Shown here piece by piece: positions 7,376 through 14,327 of a DNA stretch of 33,907 bases (position 1 is its first letter; every line of letters starts with the position of its first letter). Location: assembly GCA_030153605.1 (NCBI GenBank), contig JASKLO010000017.1, positions 1 through 33,907 on the forward strand, given 5' to 3'. Under the pieces are notes generated by a model, which searched no databases, had not been told where the DNA came from, and worked only from the letters and a program-made list of their open reading frames with translations. Origin of the DNA: Thermosipho sp. (in: thermotogales). GTDB lineage: Bacteria > Thermotogota > Thermotogae > Thermotogales > Fervidobacteriaceae. The translations under genes were made by a program, and so were the position numbers.

Positions 7376-8257
7376 TTAAAATAATTTATCTAAAATCATT
7401 GCCCAGATTGGAATAGTTATTATAGAAAATAAAGTTGTGGTTAATACAGTAAAGCTTATTAAAGATGTATTACCATTCAAAGCATCAATTAAAAGCACAC
7501 TATTTACAGCTGTAGGCATGGAGCTTTCTAATACAAAAACTTTAGATAACTCTGAATCCATTTTATAAAAATAAACAAAGATTAGCGAAAAAATTGGAAT
7601 AACAATTAATCTAAGAATAGTACTATAAAAAGCATCTTTAAAAGAAGATTTTTCAAATTTAATTCTAGACAAAGATAATCCAACAAACAAAAGTAAAATA
7701 GGGATAGCTGAATTTTTTATCATTACAATTGTTTCAAATATTGGATTTGGTAGCATTTTGTAGCTAATGCCATTAATTCCAAGAACATAGGCAATTGTAA
7801 TTACATAAATATAAGGTAATTTGAAAATATTTTTGAAATTTACTTTGTCTCCAATAAAAATAGGTAAAAATAATGAAGCTACAATAGTGTTAAGTGCTGC
7901 ATATATAACACCAAATGACATTGCTTTTTCTCCCCAAAGCGAAAAAAGAATAGGATATCCTAAATATCCGGAATTAACATATGTTCCAGATGTTAGAATA
8001 ACTTCTCTGTTAGTTTTTGAAAATCTAGAAAATAAATAAGATATAAAGAAAACAATAAGTATTCCAATGCCATAATCTTTTAGATTTGCCAAAGATGGAG
8101 GATAGTCATTTATAAATGTAAATGCAATAGTTGTGGCTAACAGCCACAAAGAAATTTTTGAAACTATTTTAATATCAAATGGAAAAATTTTTCCAAAAAC
8201 ATAACCAATTAAAATTAAAAAAAATGGGGGAAGAATATTTGAAAATGTATTTACCAT
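7376..8257 (-). CDS. auxin efflux carrier (AEC) family permease
   Basis: This 293-residue integral membrane protein has about eight to ten hydrophobic helices (for example NILPPFFLILIGYVFG at the N-terminus and VLTTTLFSIITIPIWAMI at the C-terminus). The block GTYVNSGYLGYPI matches the conserved AEC-family motif with its helix-breaking Asn-Gly and Gly-Pro. The C-terminal half contains SSMPTAVNSVLLIDALNG, the family's second conserved crossing segment. Bacterial members export or exchange organic acids such as malate or malonate, but the substrate cannot be read from sequence. The start ATG shares one base with the stop of the upstream 81-residue gene (TAATG). It is the last gene of the murJ-birA-rnc operon. 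Confidence 0.85.
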   Translation of the reverse strand: MVNTFSNILPPFFLILIGYVFGKIFPFDIKIVSKISLWLLATTIAFTFINDYPPSLANLKDYGIGILIVFFISYLFSRFSKTNREVILTSGTYVNSGYLGYPILFSLWGEKAMSFGVIYAALNTIVASLFLPIFIGDKVNFKNIFKLPYIYVITIAYVLGINGISYKMLPNPIFETIVMIKNSAIPILLLFVGLSLSRIKFEKSSFKDAFYSTILRLIVIPIFSLIFVYFYKMDSELSKVFVLESSMPTAVNSVLLIDALNGNTSLISFTVLTTTLFSIITIPIWAMILDKLF

Positions 8258-8502
8258 TATTCTTCAGATCTCCATATGATAGAGTTTTTGTCTTTAATTT
8301 CTTTAATTTCTTTAGGTATTTTTAAATTACTTCTCTGAAAAACTTCTAAAATTAAATCTTTAGGAAGAGAAGTTTCAAACCAAATTTCTTCTATTGTTAT
8401 AACTTCGAAACCACGTTCAACAAAATTTTTTAAGACATTTGAAATTGCTTTTTCGTATCTTTCCCAATTGATTTCATAATTTTTAGATTTTTTTTCATTC
8501 AT
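8257..8502 (-). CDS. small unknown protein downstream of rnc
   Basis: This soluble, highly charged 81-residue protein is not one I recognise. The predicted content is mostly helical (WERYEKAISNVLKNFVERG), then ITIEEIWFETSLPKDLILEVFQRS, which resembles a small helix-turn-helix or winged-helix arrangement, and a Lys/Glu-rich tail. The ATG at 8502 is preceded by AAGGAGGG at good spacing and overlaps the rnc stop by 8 bases. The stop overlaps the next start by one base. This tight packing makes it a real gene, probably translated with RNase III. Its function is unknown. Confidence 0.75.
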   Translation of the reverse strand: MNEKKSKNYEINWERYEKAISNVLKNFVERGFEVITIEEIWFETSLPKDLILEVFQRSNLKIPKEIKEIKDKNSIIWRSEE

Positions 8503-9211
8503 TTTTTATTCCCTCCTTTATAAGTTTCTTATAAGCTTCTTCAGCTGCCTTTTTTTCAGCTTCTTTTTTCGAATAACCTTTGCCCTTACCATATATTTTT
8601 TTGTTAATTCTAACAACAGCTTTAAACAACTCACCTTCATTTGATACCTGATAATCGGGAAGTATTTTAAAAATTTCTTGTGTAAGTTCTTGAAGTTTAG
8701 TTTTATAATCAAATATCTTTTTACCTTTAAGATACATAGTTATGTAATTATCAAGTAGCGGAAGAAAGATTCGAGATACAACATCTAAATTTTTATTGGA
8801 ATCAATAAATACAGCTGCCACTAAAGCTTCAAAAACATCAGCTAAAATAGATTTTTTATTTCTTCCTCCACTTGTTTCTTCACCTTTTCCAAAAAGGATA
8901 AAAGTTCCTAAATCTAATTTTTTGGCAATTTCAGAAAGTACGTCTTCGCTTGCAACAGCTGCCTTTATTTGGGCCATTATTCCTTCAGGTAAATTATTAT
9001 AATTTTCAAAAAGTCTTGTACAAACAAGTAATTCAACGACAGCATCTCCTAAGAATTCTAGTCTTTCATATGATTGTATATTTTTGTTTTTTCTTTTTTG
9101 TTCATTTACATAAGAAGTGTGACTTAAAGCAGTGAGCAAGAGCTTTTTTGATTTAAATTCATATCCAAGGAGTTGTTCAATAGCTTTGATTCTTTCTGAT
9201 AATTTTTCCAT
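8495..9211 (-). CDS. rnc: ribonuclease III
   Basis: RNase III is a cytosolic endonuclease that cleaves double-stranded RNA, releasing the rRNA precursors and processing mRNAs. The signature ERLEFLGDAV spans residues 49-58, with catalytic acidic residues Glu52, Asp56, Asp125 and Glu128 (DVFEALVAAVFID). The C-terminal double-stranded RNA-binding domain starts near residue 165 (DYKTKLQELTQ) and contains the basic helix KGYSKKEAEKKAAEEA. The length of 238 residues is normal. The ATG fits the family N-terminus and is preceded by GGTGG. The gene starts 88 bases inside the 3' end of the PP-loop ATPase gene, an unusually long overlap. Confidence 0.96.
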   Translation of the reverse strand: MEKLSERIKAIEQLLGYEFKSKKLLLTALSHTSYVNEQKRKNKNIQSYERLEFLGDAVVELLVCTRLFENYNNLPEGIMAQIKAAVASEDVLSEIAKKLDLGTFILFGKGEETSGGRNKKSILADVFEALVAAVFIDSNKNLDVVSRIFLPLLDNYITMYLKGKKIFDYKTKLQELTQEIFKILPDYQVSNEGELFKAVVRINKKIYGKGKGYSKKEAEKKAAEEAYKKLIKEGIKNE

Positions 9212-10158
9212 TCTTCCACCCCAACGACATGTATAGTCCTTAATTTATTGTTTTTCGATTCTTTCCAATTAATTTTTATAGGTACAGCAAACTCTGGTTG
9301 TAACTTTCCATATTGAATCCAATATTTAGATTCTTCTACTCTATAGATTGATGGATTGGCGATTACATGGAGAATGAGAGGTTTGTCGGCAATTATAACT
9401 TCATCAATTACATCTATTTCACTAATTTTTTTTGCAATTTCTTCTATATTATCAACCATTGGTTTTACATTAATTATTGCAATGTTTTTAGATAAAGGGC
9501 CAATAATTTTAACATTAGCAATTTCCATATTTTTTGGTAAAGAATTAAGTAAAATTTCATTTGAAAGTGAAACAGCTTTTCCATGATAATCTAAGTTAGT
9601 CATAATCTTAAGTAGATGTTTTAATTTACAACCTTCACGCTCAGAATGTTCTCCAATTCTTTCCAATTTAAATGAAAAAAATTCTAGAATCTTTTTAATC
9701 GTAGGTTTGTCTAAGTCTCCAAGTGGAGCATACATTCCGTTGAATAACTTAAGACCAGTTTTCCCCCAACTATCACTAGAATTTGAACCAGTAATAACAA
9801 GCCTATCTTTTGCATATTGTTTTACTGATTCCATTTTTACAGTTTTAGTACACATATTACAAGAAGGACCATATTTCCATATTTCTTTTTGTTTTAAATT
9901 TTCAACAAAAGTAAGTTTTAGTCCCATTTTTTTTGCAGCATTTTTTACAATTTCTTTACTTCTATTATAAGTAAAAGGACCATATACAATATTGACGAGT
10001 TCTATATTTTCAGGCCCTAAAGCTTCCTTTGCTAATAAACTAGCAACAGTACTATCAAGACCTCCAGAGAAAGCTATAACTACGGATTTGCTTTCGTAAT
10101 TTTTTACAGTTTCTCGAATCTCATTTATTAATTTTTTTATAATTGATTCAATTTTCAC
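9124..10158 (-). CDS. PP-loop (N-type ATP pyrophosphatase) enzyme with possible Fe-S cysteines
   Basis: The N-terminal P-loop FSGGLDSTVA is the SGGxDS motif of enzymes that adenylate a substrate, such as tRNA thiolases, LarE, QueC, GuaA and NAD synthetase. A second conserved-looking block is VITGSNSSDSWGKTG. Cysteines in GPSCNMC (CX2C) and in SEREGCKLKHLL about 74 residues later resemble the three-Cys [4Fe-4S] layout of TtcA/TtuA sulfur-transfer enzymes. The C-terminal half (about residues 200-320, including PLILHVIANPSIYRVEE) is a domain I cannot name. The frame opens at a GTG at 10182, but the AAGGAG in between favours the GTG at 10158. The last 28 residues are read through the start of rnc and are low in complexity. 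The substrate is unknown; a tRNA or cofactor thiolation role is a guess. Confidence 0.75.
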   Translation of the reverse strand: MKIESIIKKLINEIRETVKNYESKSVVIAFSGGLDSTVASLLAKEALGPENIELVNIVYGPFTYNRSKEIVKNAAKKMGLKLTFVENLKQKEIWKYGPSCNMCTKTVKMESVKQYAKDRLVITGSNSSDSWGKTGLKLFNGMYAPLGDLDKPTIKKILEFFSFKLERIGEHSEREGCKLKHLLKIMTNLDYHGKAVSLSNEILLNSLPKNMEIANVKIIGPLSKNIAIINVKPMVDNIEEIAKKISEIDVIDEVIIADKPLILHVIANPSIYRVEESKYWIQYGKLQPEFAVPIKINWKESKNNKLRTIHVVGVEEWKNYQKESKLLNNSLDMNLNQKSSCSLL

Positions 10159-10867
10159 TTTTAACATCTCCTTCAAGTTCACTAATGCTAAAAATTTTTT
10201 TCTTTTCTATTTCATTAGAAATAATTATATAATCATTTTCAATTTTTTCAATTGTATAATTTGCGTTTTTGAATTTTATTAAGTCTCCTTCTTTAAAAGT
10301 TAACAATTTTTTCCATTGCCTTGTCAATGCATATGGAGCTTTCCTATACTTTAAATAATACGTATTAAAACGTTTTAAAAAAAGCTTTAAAAATCCTGAG
10401 ATTTGTACATTTTTGTTTAAAATATCTTTTAAAGATATTGCTATACTTTTTAACTCATCAGGGATTTGATTATTTAAGTTGATCCCAATTCCTATAATTA
10501 AAGCGACAGGTTTTGACTTTTCATAAACTACTTCGGTTAAAATTCCGGCTAATTTTTTTCCGTTAACAAATATATCATTTGGCCATTTTATTCGAGCGTA
10601 AACCTTGTATCTTTTTAATATTTTGACTAAAGTAAAAGAGGCCAATTTAGTAAAAAAATATGTTGAAAATATGTTTTTAGGTTTTAAAAGGATGGAAAAC
10701 CATAAACCGCCTTTTGAAGAAATCCATTTTCTACCATATCTTCCCTTACCGGCAGTTTGCTCAATAGCTACAATTACGGTTCCGTTATTCAATTCTTTAT
10801 AATGTTTCTTTAAATATTCATTTGTACTATCAATTTTTTCAAAGATTAATATTTTATCTCCTATCAA
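10148..10867 (-). CDS. birA: biotin--[acetyl-CoA carboxylase] ligase, class I
   Basis: This cytosolic enzyme activates biotin with ATP and attaches it to a lysine of biotin carboxyl-carrier domains. The biotinyl-AMP loop GKGRYGRKW spans residues 40-48, followed by GGLWFSILLKP, the core motif KWPNDIFVNGKKLAGIL with its catalytic lysine, and a short C-terminal SH3-like domain. At 239 residues it begins directly with the catalytic domain (EKIDSTNEYLKK). It lacks the N-terminal winged helix of E. coli BirA, so it cannot be a DNA-binding repressor of that kind. The TTG start at 10867 has GGAGG 7 bases upstream and overlaps the murJ stop by 14 bases. Confidence 0.93.
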   Translation of the reverse strand: MIGDKILIFEKIDSTNEYLKKHYKELNNGTVIVAIEQTAGKGRYGRKWISSKGGLWFSILLKPKNIFSTYFFTKLASFTLVKILKRYKVYARIKWPNDIFVNGKKLAGILTEVVYEKSKPVALIIGIGINLNNQIPDELKSIAISLKDILNKNVQISGFLKLFLKRFNTYYLKYRKAPYALTRQWKKLLTFKEGDLIKFKNANYTIEKIENDYIIISNEIEKKKIFSISELEGDVKSEN

Positions 10868-12281
10868 TAAAAAACCTCCAAATACTTTTTCTATAAAAAA
10901 AGAAGATTACAGCAAAATAAACAACGATCGCTATTAGAATTTGAAAGAAGAACCAAAACTCACTTTCCGAAAAATTTGTATATTTAATAGATAATACCAT
11001 AACAAATGAAGCAAAAATAATTTTAAGTGTATCAATTATTGGAAATGTTTTAATTTTGGTCAATAAATATCCGAAAGCAATTATTCCAGAAATACTTGTA
11101 GCTAAAGCTACACCAAGAGGACCGTATTTTAAACCAAGTAAAATATCAAGTACAATGTTAGAAATTGAGACAATAAGAGTGGCATAAAATGGAGTTTTCA
11201 TATTTTTCATTGCATGAAAACTTCTTGAAATTGTGGAATATAAAGCATAAAAAGGAAGACCTATAACATAACCAATTAAAACAATTGCTGTAATTCTTGT
11301 ATCATTAGAGGAAAATTCACCATGTTCATAGAAAAATTTTATAACAGGTTTTGAAAGAAAAATTAAACCCAAAGAAGATGGGATTGTTAATAACATAGTT
11401 GAAATAAGTGCTTCTTTTAAATGCTCTAAATATTTTTCTCTGTTGTTTGAAATTTTTGATAGAATTACGGTTGAAACTGAAACTGCAAAAAGACCATAAG
11501 GTAGTAGATAAAATCTTGAAGCATATTGAAGATAGGAAATGCCACCTTTTCCAAAATAAGATACTACATTCATGTCAACAATTGTATTGAATTGGGAAAC
11601 AGTCATAGCTGCAAATGCTGGAGTAAATAGTTTTAAAAAGCTAGGGAAATAAGAGAGTGTAAAATAATATTTGTGTTGAAATATTTTTTTTGAAAGAGAA
11701 ATAAACATTAAAATATTTCCAAGTAAAAAACCAAAACTTGGACCATAAATTCCAAATTTATTAGATAGTAAAATTCCAAATATTATTGAAATATTAGCAA
11801 TTGCCGGTGTTAAAGCCGGCAAAAAAAATTTCTGTTTAGTATTATAAATTGAGTAAGAAATTGCCCATAAAAAAATAAAATAAATAGATGGTGCTGTTAT
11901 TTTTGCGAGTTTTTTTGCTAAGGTTTTAGTTTCTATAGGTGCTCCTGAACCAAATAATATTACTACTGAATTTGGATAAATAAAAACAATCAACAAAATT
12001 AAAAGGATTATCAAGGAAAATCCATTTATAACTGAAGATAAAAATTTGTCTCGTTCTTCTTTTTCAGTAATTTCTGAGTATAAAGGAACAAATGCAGAAG
12101 ACATTGCTCCTTCACCAAATACCTTTCTTAAAAAGAAAGGAAACATTATAGCAATAAAATAAGCATCTAAAATCGAAGATGCTCCAAAATATTTAGCAAA
12201 TAAAACATCTCTAACTAGACCAAGAATTCTTGAAATAAAAGTTGCTGCTGAAAAGAATATACTATGAAATAAGATATTCAT
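10854..12281 (-). CDS. murJ: lipid II flippase MurJ (MviN family)
   Basis: MurJ moves the peptidoglycan precursor lipid II across the cytoplasmic membrane. The 475-residue protein has about 14 hydrophobic helices. The N-terminus (SAATFISRILGLVRDVLFAKYFGAS) and the following block DAYFIAIMFPFFLRKVFGEGAMSSAFVPLYSE are diagnostic of the MviN/MurJ family, including the conserved Arg residues lining the cavity. The later block HAMKNMKTPFYATLIVSI is also typical. The ATG is preceded by AAAGGTGA. It is the first gene of a minus-strand operon driven by an extended -10 promoter about 30 bases upstream. Peptidoglycan synthesis genes are otherwise absent here. Confidence 0.94.
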   Translation of the reverse strand: MNILFHSIFFSAATFISRILGLVRDVLFAKYFGASSILDAYFIAIMFPFFLRKVFGEGAMSSAFVPLYSEITEKEERDKFLSSVINGFSLIILLILLIVFIYPNSVVILFGSGAPIETKTLAKKLAKITAPSIYFIFLWAISYSIYNTKQKFFLPALTPAIANISIIFGILLSNKFGIYGPSFGFLLGNILMFISLSKKIFQHKYYFTLSYFPSFLKLFTPAFAAMTVSQFNTIVDMNVVSYFGKGGISYLQYASRFYLLPYGLFAVSVSTVILSKISNNREKYLEHLKEALISTMLLTIPSSLGLIFLSKPVIKFFYEHGEFSSNDTRITAIVLIGYVIGLPFYALYSTISRSFHAMKNMKTPFYATLIVSISNIVLDILLGLKYGPLGVALATSISGIIAFGYLLTKIKTFPIIDTLKIIFASFVMVLSIKYTNFSESEFWFFFQILIAIVVYFAVIFFFYRKSIWRFFIDRR

Positions 12282-12311
12282 ACTATCACCTTTAGATGAA
12301 ATATCGCAATT

Positions 12312-12320
12312 ATTATACCA
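12312..12320 (-). promoter_or_regulatory. extended -10 promoter for the murJ operon
   Basis: On the minus strand TGGTATAAT matches TGnTATAAT exactly, about 30 bases before the murJ ATG, giving a short leader of roughly 20-25 bases. It lies back to back with a second extended -10 for the opposite operon. No strong -35 box is seen. Confidence 0.55.
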
Positions 12321-12348
12321 TTAAATACTAACAATTCTAATTTAAATA

Positions 12349-12357
12349 TGGTAAAAT
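12349..12357 (+). promoter_or_regulatory. extended -10 promoter for the plus-strand operon
   Basis: TGGTAAAAT (TGnTAAAAT) lies about 36 bases before the preferred TTG start of the RnfB-like gene. Together with the minus-strand element at 12312-12320 it forms a compact divergent promoter in the 111-base gap. The match at the -10 is good but not perfect, and no clear -35 is present. Confidence 0.42.
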
Positions 12358-12392
12358 AAAAAAGGATTAAACTCTTAATGGAGGTGTTGACA

Positions 12393-12677
12393 TTGGTAAT
12401 ATTATATTCAGCACTGGTTATGGGACTTTTAGGACTTGGGTTTGGAATTTTTTTAGCTTTTAGTAATGAAAAGTTCAAAGTAGAAGCGGATCCTAGAATT
12501 GAAAAAATTATTGAAGTATTACCTGGAATTAATTGCGGTGCTTGTGGTTATCCAGGTTGCGAAGGTTACGCCAATGCAATAGTTAAAAAAGGTGATGCCA
12601 TTGATAAATGTTTACCAGGGAAAAAATCAGGCGTTATAGATAAAATTAAAGAAGTTTTAGAAAGTTATAAAAAATAA
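12393..12677 (+). CDS. short RnfB-like membrane Fe-S protein
   Basis: This 94-residue protein equals the first part of RnfB, the Fe-S subunit of the Rnf ferredoxin:NAD+ complex. It has one N-terminal membrane helix (VILYSALVMGLLGLGFGIFLAF) and then the RnfB-type [4Fe-4S] domain with cysteines CGACGYPGC and a fourth Cys 16 residues on. The conserved DPRIEKIIEVLPGINCGACGYPG block is nearly canonical. It ends there: the ferredoxin domains of full RnfB are absent and no other rnf genes are nearby. The frame opens at an ATG at 12378, but GGAGGTG at 12380-12386 points to the TTG at 12393, which also fits the family N-terminus. The stop shares a base with the dprA start (TAATG). It may anchor one cluster in an unknown electron-transfer step. 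Confidence 0.8.
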   Translation: MVILYSALVMGLLGLGFGIFLAFSNEKFKVEADPRIEKIIEVLPGINCGACGYPGCEGYANAIVKKGDAIDKCLPGKKSGVIDKIKEVLESYKK

Positions 12678-13456
12678 TGACAAAAGCAGAAATTGTAGTT
12701 TTAGCTAAAAATGGTTATAATGCTCAACAAATAGAAAATATTCCATCATATGAAATAGAAGAATTTTTTAAAGTTCAAGAAAACAAATTTTATTTAGAAA
12801 GAATAAAAAAAGGATTAGAAAGAAAAGAATTTAATTTGGTAACTTATTGGGACAAAGATTATCCAAAAAATTTAAAAAATTTGTGGAATCCACCTCTTTT
12901 CCTTTTTTATAAAGGAAACTTTTCTTTATTACATAAAAAATCCTTAGCAGTTGTAGGTGCAAGAAAAATTACTGATTATGGTAAAAAAGCAACGAAATTT
13001 TTTGTTGCTGGTTTAAAGCAACATTTTGTTATTGTTAGTGGAATGGCTTTAGGTGTTGATTCTATAGCACACTGGAGTTCTTTGGGTAATACTATTGCTG
13101 TTTTAGGTTCAGGAGTAAATTATTGTTATCCAAAAAGTAATAAGATCTTGTACAGTAAAATCTTGAATTCTGGATGTATAATTAGTGAGTATTTTCCATG
13201 GGAAGGTCCTAAAAAAGAGTATTTTCCAATGAGAAATAGAATTATTTCGGGATTAACTGATGGAGTTTTAATTGTAGAAGGAAAATTAAAAAGTGGTACT
13301 ATGATTACTGCGATGTATTCTTTAGAACTAGGAAAAGATGTTTTTGCTATCCCGGGAGATATTTTTAGTGAAAATTCAGAAGGTCCTAATTTTCTAATTA
13401 AGAATGGTGCAATTCCCGTAACTTCTCCAAATGATATTATTGATTATTATTTTTAA
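12677..13456 (+). CDS. dprA: DNA processing protein DprA (Smf)
   Basis: DprA binds incoming single-stranded DNA during natural transformation and loads RecA. The extended Rossmann fold is recognisable from SLAVVGARKITDYG, then IVSGMALGVDSIAHWSSL, TIAVLGSGVNYCYPKSN, ISEYFPWEGPKKEYFPMRNRIISGL and KSGTMITAMYSLELGKDVFAIPGD. At 259 residues it is shorter than many DprA proteins and lacks the C-terminal winged-helix domain (DML1-like). The divergent N-terminal 60 residues may be a short SAM-like or helix-hairpin-helix domain. It is directly coupled to the RnfB-like gene; a functional link is not evident. Confidence 0.94.
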   Translation: MTKAEIVVLAKNGYNAQQIENIPSYEIEEFFKVQENKFYLERIKKGLERKEFNLVTYWDKDYPKNLKNLWNPPLFLFYKGNFSLLHKKSLAVVGARKITDYGKKATKFFVAGLKQHFVIVSGMALGVDSIAHWSSLGNTIAVLGSGVNYCYPKSNKILYSKILNSGCIISEYFPWEGPKKEYFPMRNRIISGLTDGVLIVEGKLKSGTMITAMYSLELGKDVFAIPGDIFSENSEGPNFLIKNGAIPVTSPNDIIDYYF

Positions 13457-13477
13457 CTTGAAAGGAGTTTCAAAGTT

Positions 13478-14314
13478 ATGAAGATAGTAAAAAGTATAGA
13501 TGAAATGAAAAAAATTTCAACGAAATTATTGGAAAATAAAAAAACGATTGGTTTTGTTCCGACAATGGGATATTTGCATGAAGGACATTTATCTTTAGTT
13601 AAAAAAGCAAGAGTAGATAATGACATAGTAATTGTTAGTATTTTTGTTAATCCAACCCAATTTGGGCCTAATGAGGATTATAATTCTTATCCTAGAGATT
13701 TTGATAGAGATTTTAAACTGTTGAAAGATTTAAATGTAGATTATGTTTTTGCCCCAGAGGTCAGTGAAATGTATCCCAGTGATTATTCAACTTTTGTTGA
13801 AGAAACTGATTTGTCAAGATTTTTGTGTGGTAAATCAAGACCAGGACATTTTAGAGGAGTTTGTACTGTTGTAACAAAACTATTTAACATTGTGAAGCCT
13901 ACGAGAGCATACTTTGGGCAAAAAGATGCTCAACAATTCAGAGTTTTGAGAAGAATGGTAAGAGACTTGAATATGGATGTTGAAATGATTGAAATGCCAA
14001 TTATTAGAGAAGAAGATGGACTTGCTATGTCCTCAAGAAATACTTATCTTTCTCCTGAAGAAAGAAAAGAGGCAACAAGATTGTATAAATCTTTATTGAA
14101 AGCTAAGGAAATGATTGAATCTGGCATAAAAGATGTTGAAAAAATCAAAGAGGAAATGAAAAAAATTTTAGATCATTCTTTACTTAAAATAGATTATATT
14201 GAAATAGTAGATGAAGAAACATTGAAACCTGTTAGTAAAATTGATAAAAAGGTAATTGTAGCTTTGGCAGTTTTTGTGGGGAAGGCAAGACTTATAGATA
14301 ACATCATTATATAA
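13478..14314 (+). CDS. panC: pantothenate synthetase
   Basis: PanC condenses pantoate and beta-alanine with ATP to give pantothenate, the coenzyme A precursor, via a pantoyl-adenylate. The nucleotidyltransferase HIGH-type motif lies in [14 protein letters not shown] (residues 28-41), followed by [40 protein letters not shown] and [10 protein letters not shown]. The KMSKS equivalent is [15 protein letters not shown]. The length of 278 residues is typical. AAAGGAG precedes the ATG. No panB or panD lies in the window. Confidence 0.97.
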   Translation: MKIVKSIDEMKKISTKLLENKKTIGFVPTMGYLHEGHLSLVKKARVDNDIVIVSIFVNPTQFGPNEDYNSYPRDFDRDFKLLKDLNVDYVFAPEVSEMYPSDYSTFVEETDLSRFLCGKSRPGHFRGVCTVVTKLFNIVKPTRAYFGQKDAQQFRVLRRMVRDLNMDVEMIEMPIIREEDGLAMSSRNTYLSPEERKEATRLYKSLLKAKEMIESGIKDVEKIKEEMKKILDHSLLKIDYIEIVDEETLKPVSKIDKKVIVALAVFVGKARLIDNIII

Positions 14315-14327
14315 TGGAGGGATATTT

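Noticed and set aside
8131-8149. Perfect 8-bp inverted repeat TTGTGGCT/AGCCACAA in the AEC permease gene
   Set aside because: It is in mid-gene with no T-tract on the coding strand and is short enough to occur by chance in a segment of this length.
11801-11822. GC-rich inverted repeat TTGCCGG...CCGGCAA in murJ
   Set aside because: The arms are only 7 bp, there is no T-run after the hairpin on the coding strand, and the codons are explained by the protein sequence.
12278-12478. 66-codon minus-strand frame across the divergent promoter
   Set aside because: It covers both predicted promoters and the start of the RnfB-like gene, and its sequence has no family resemblance.
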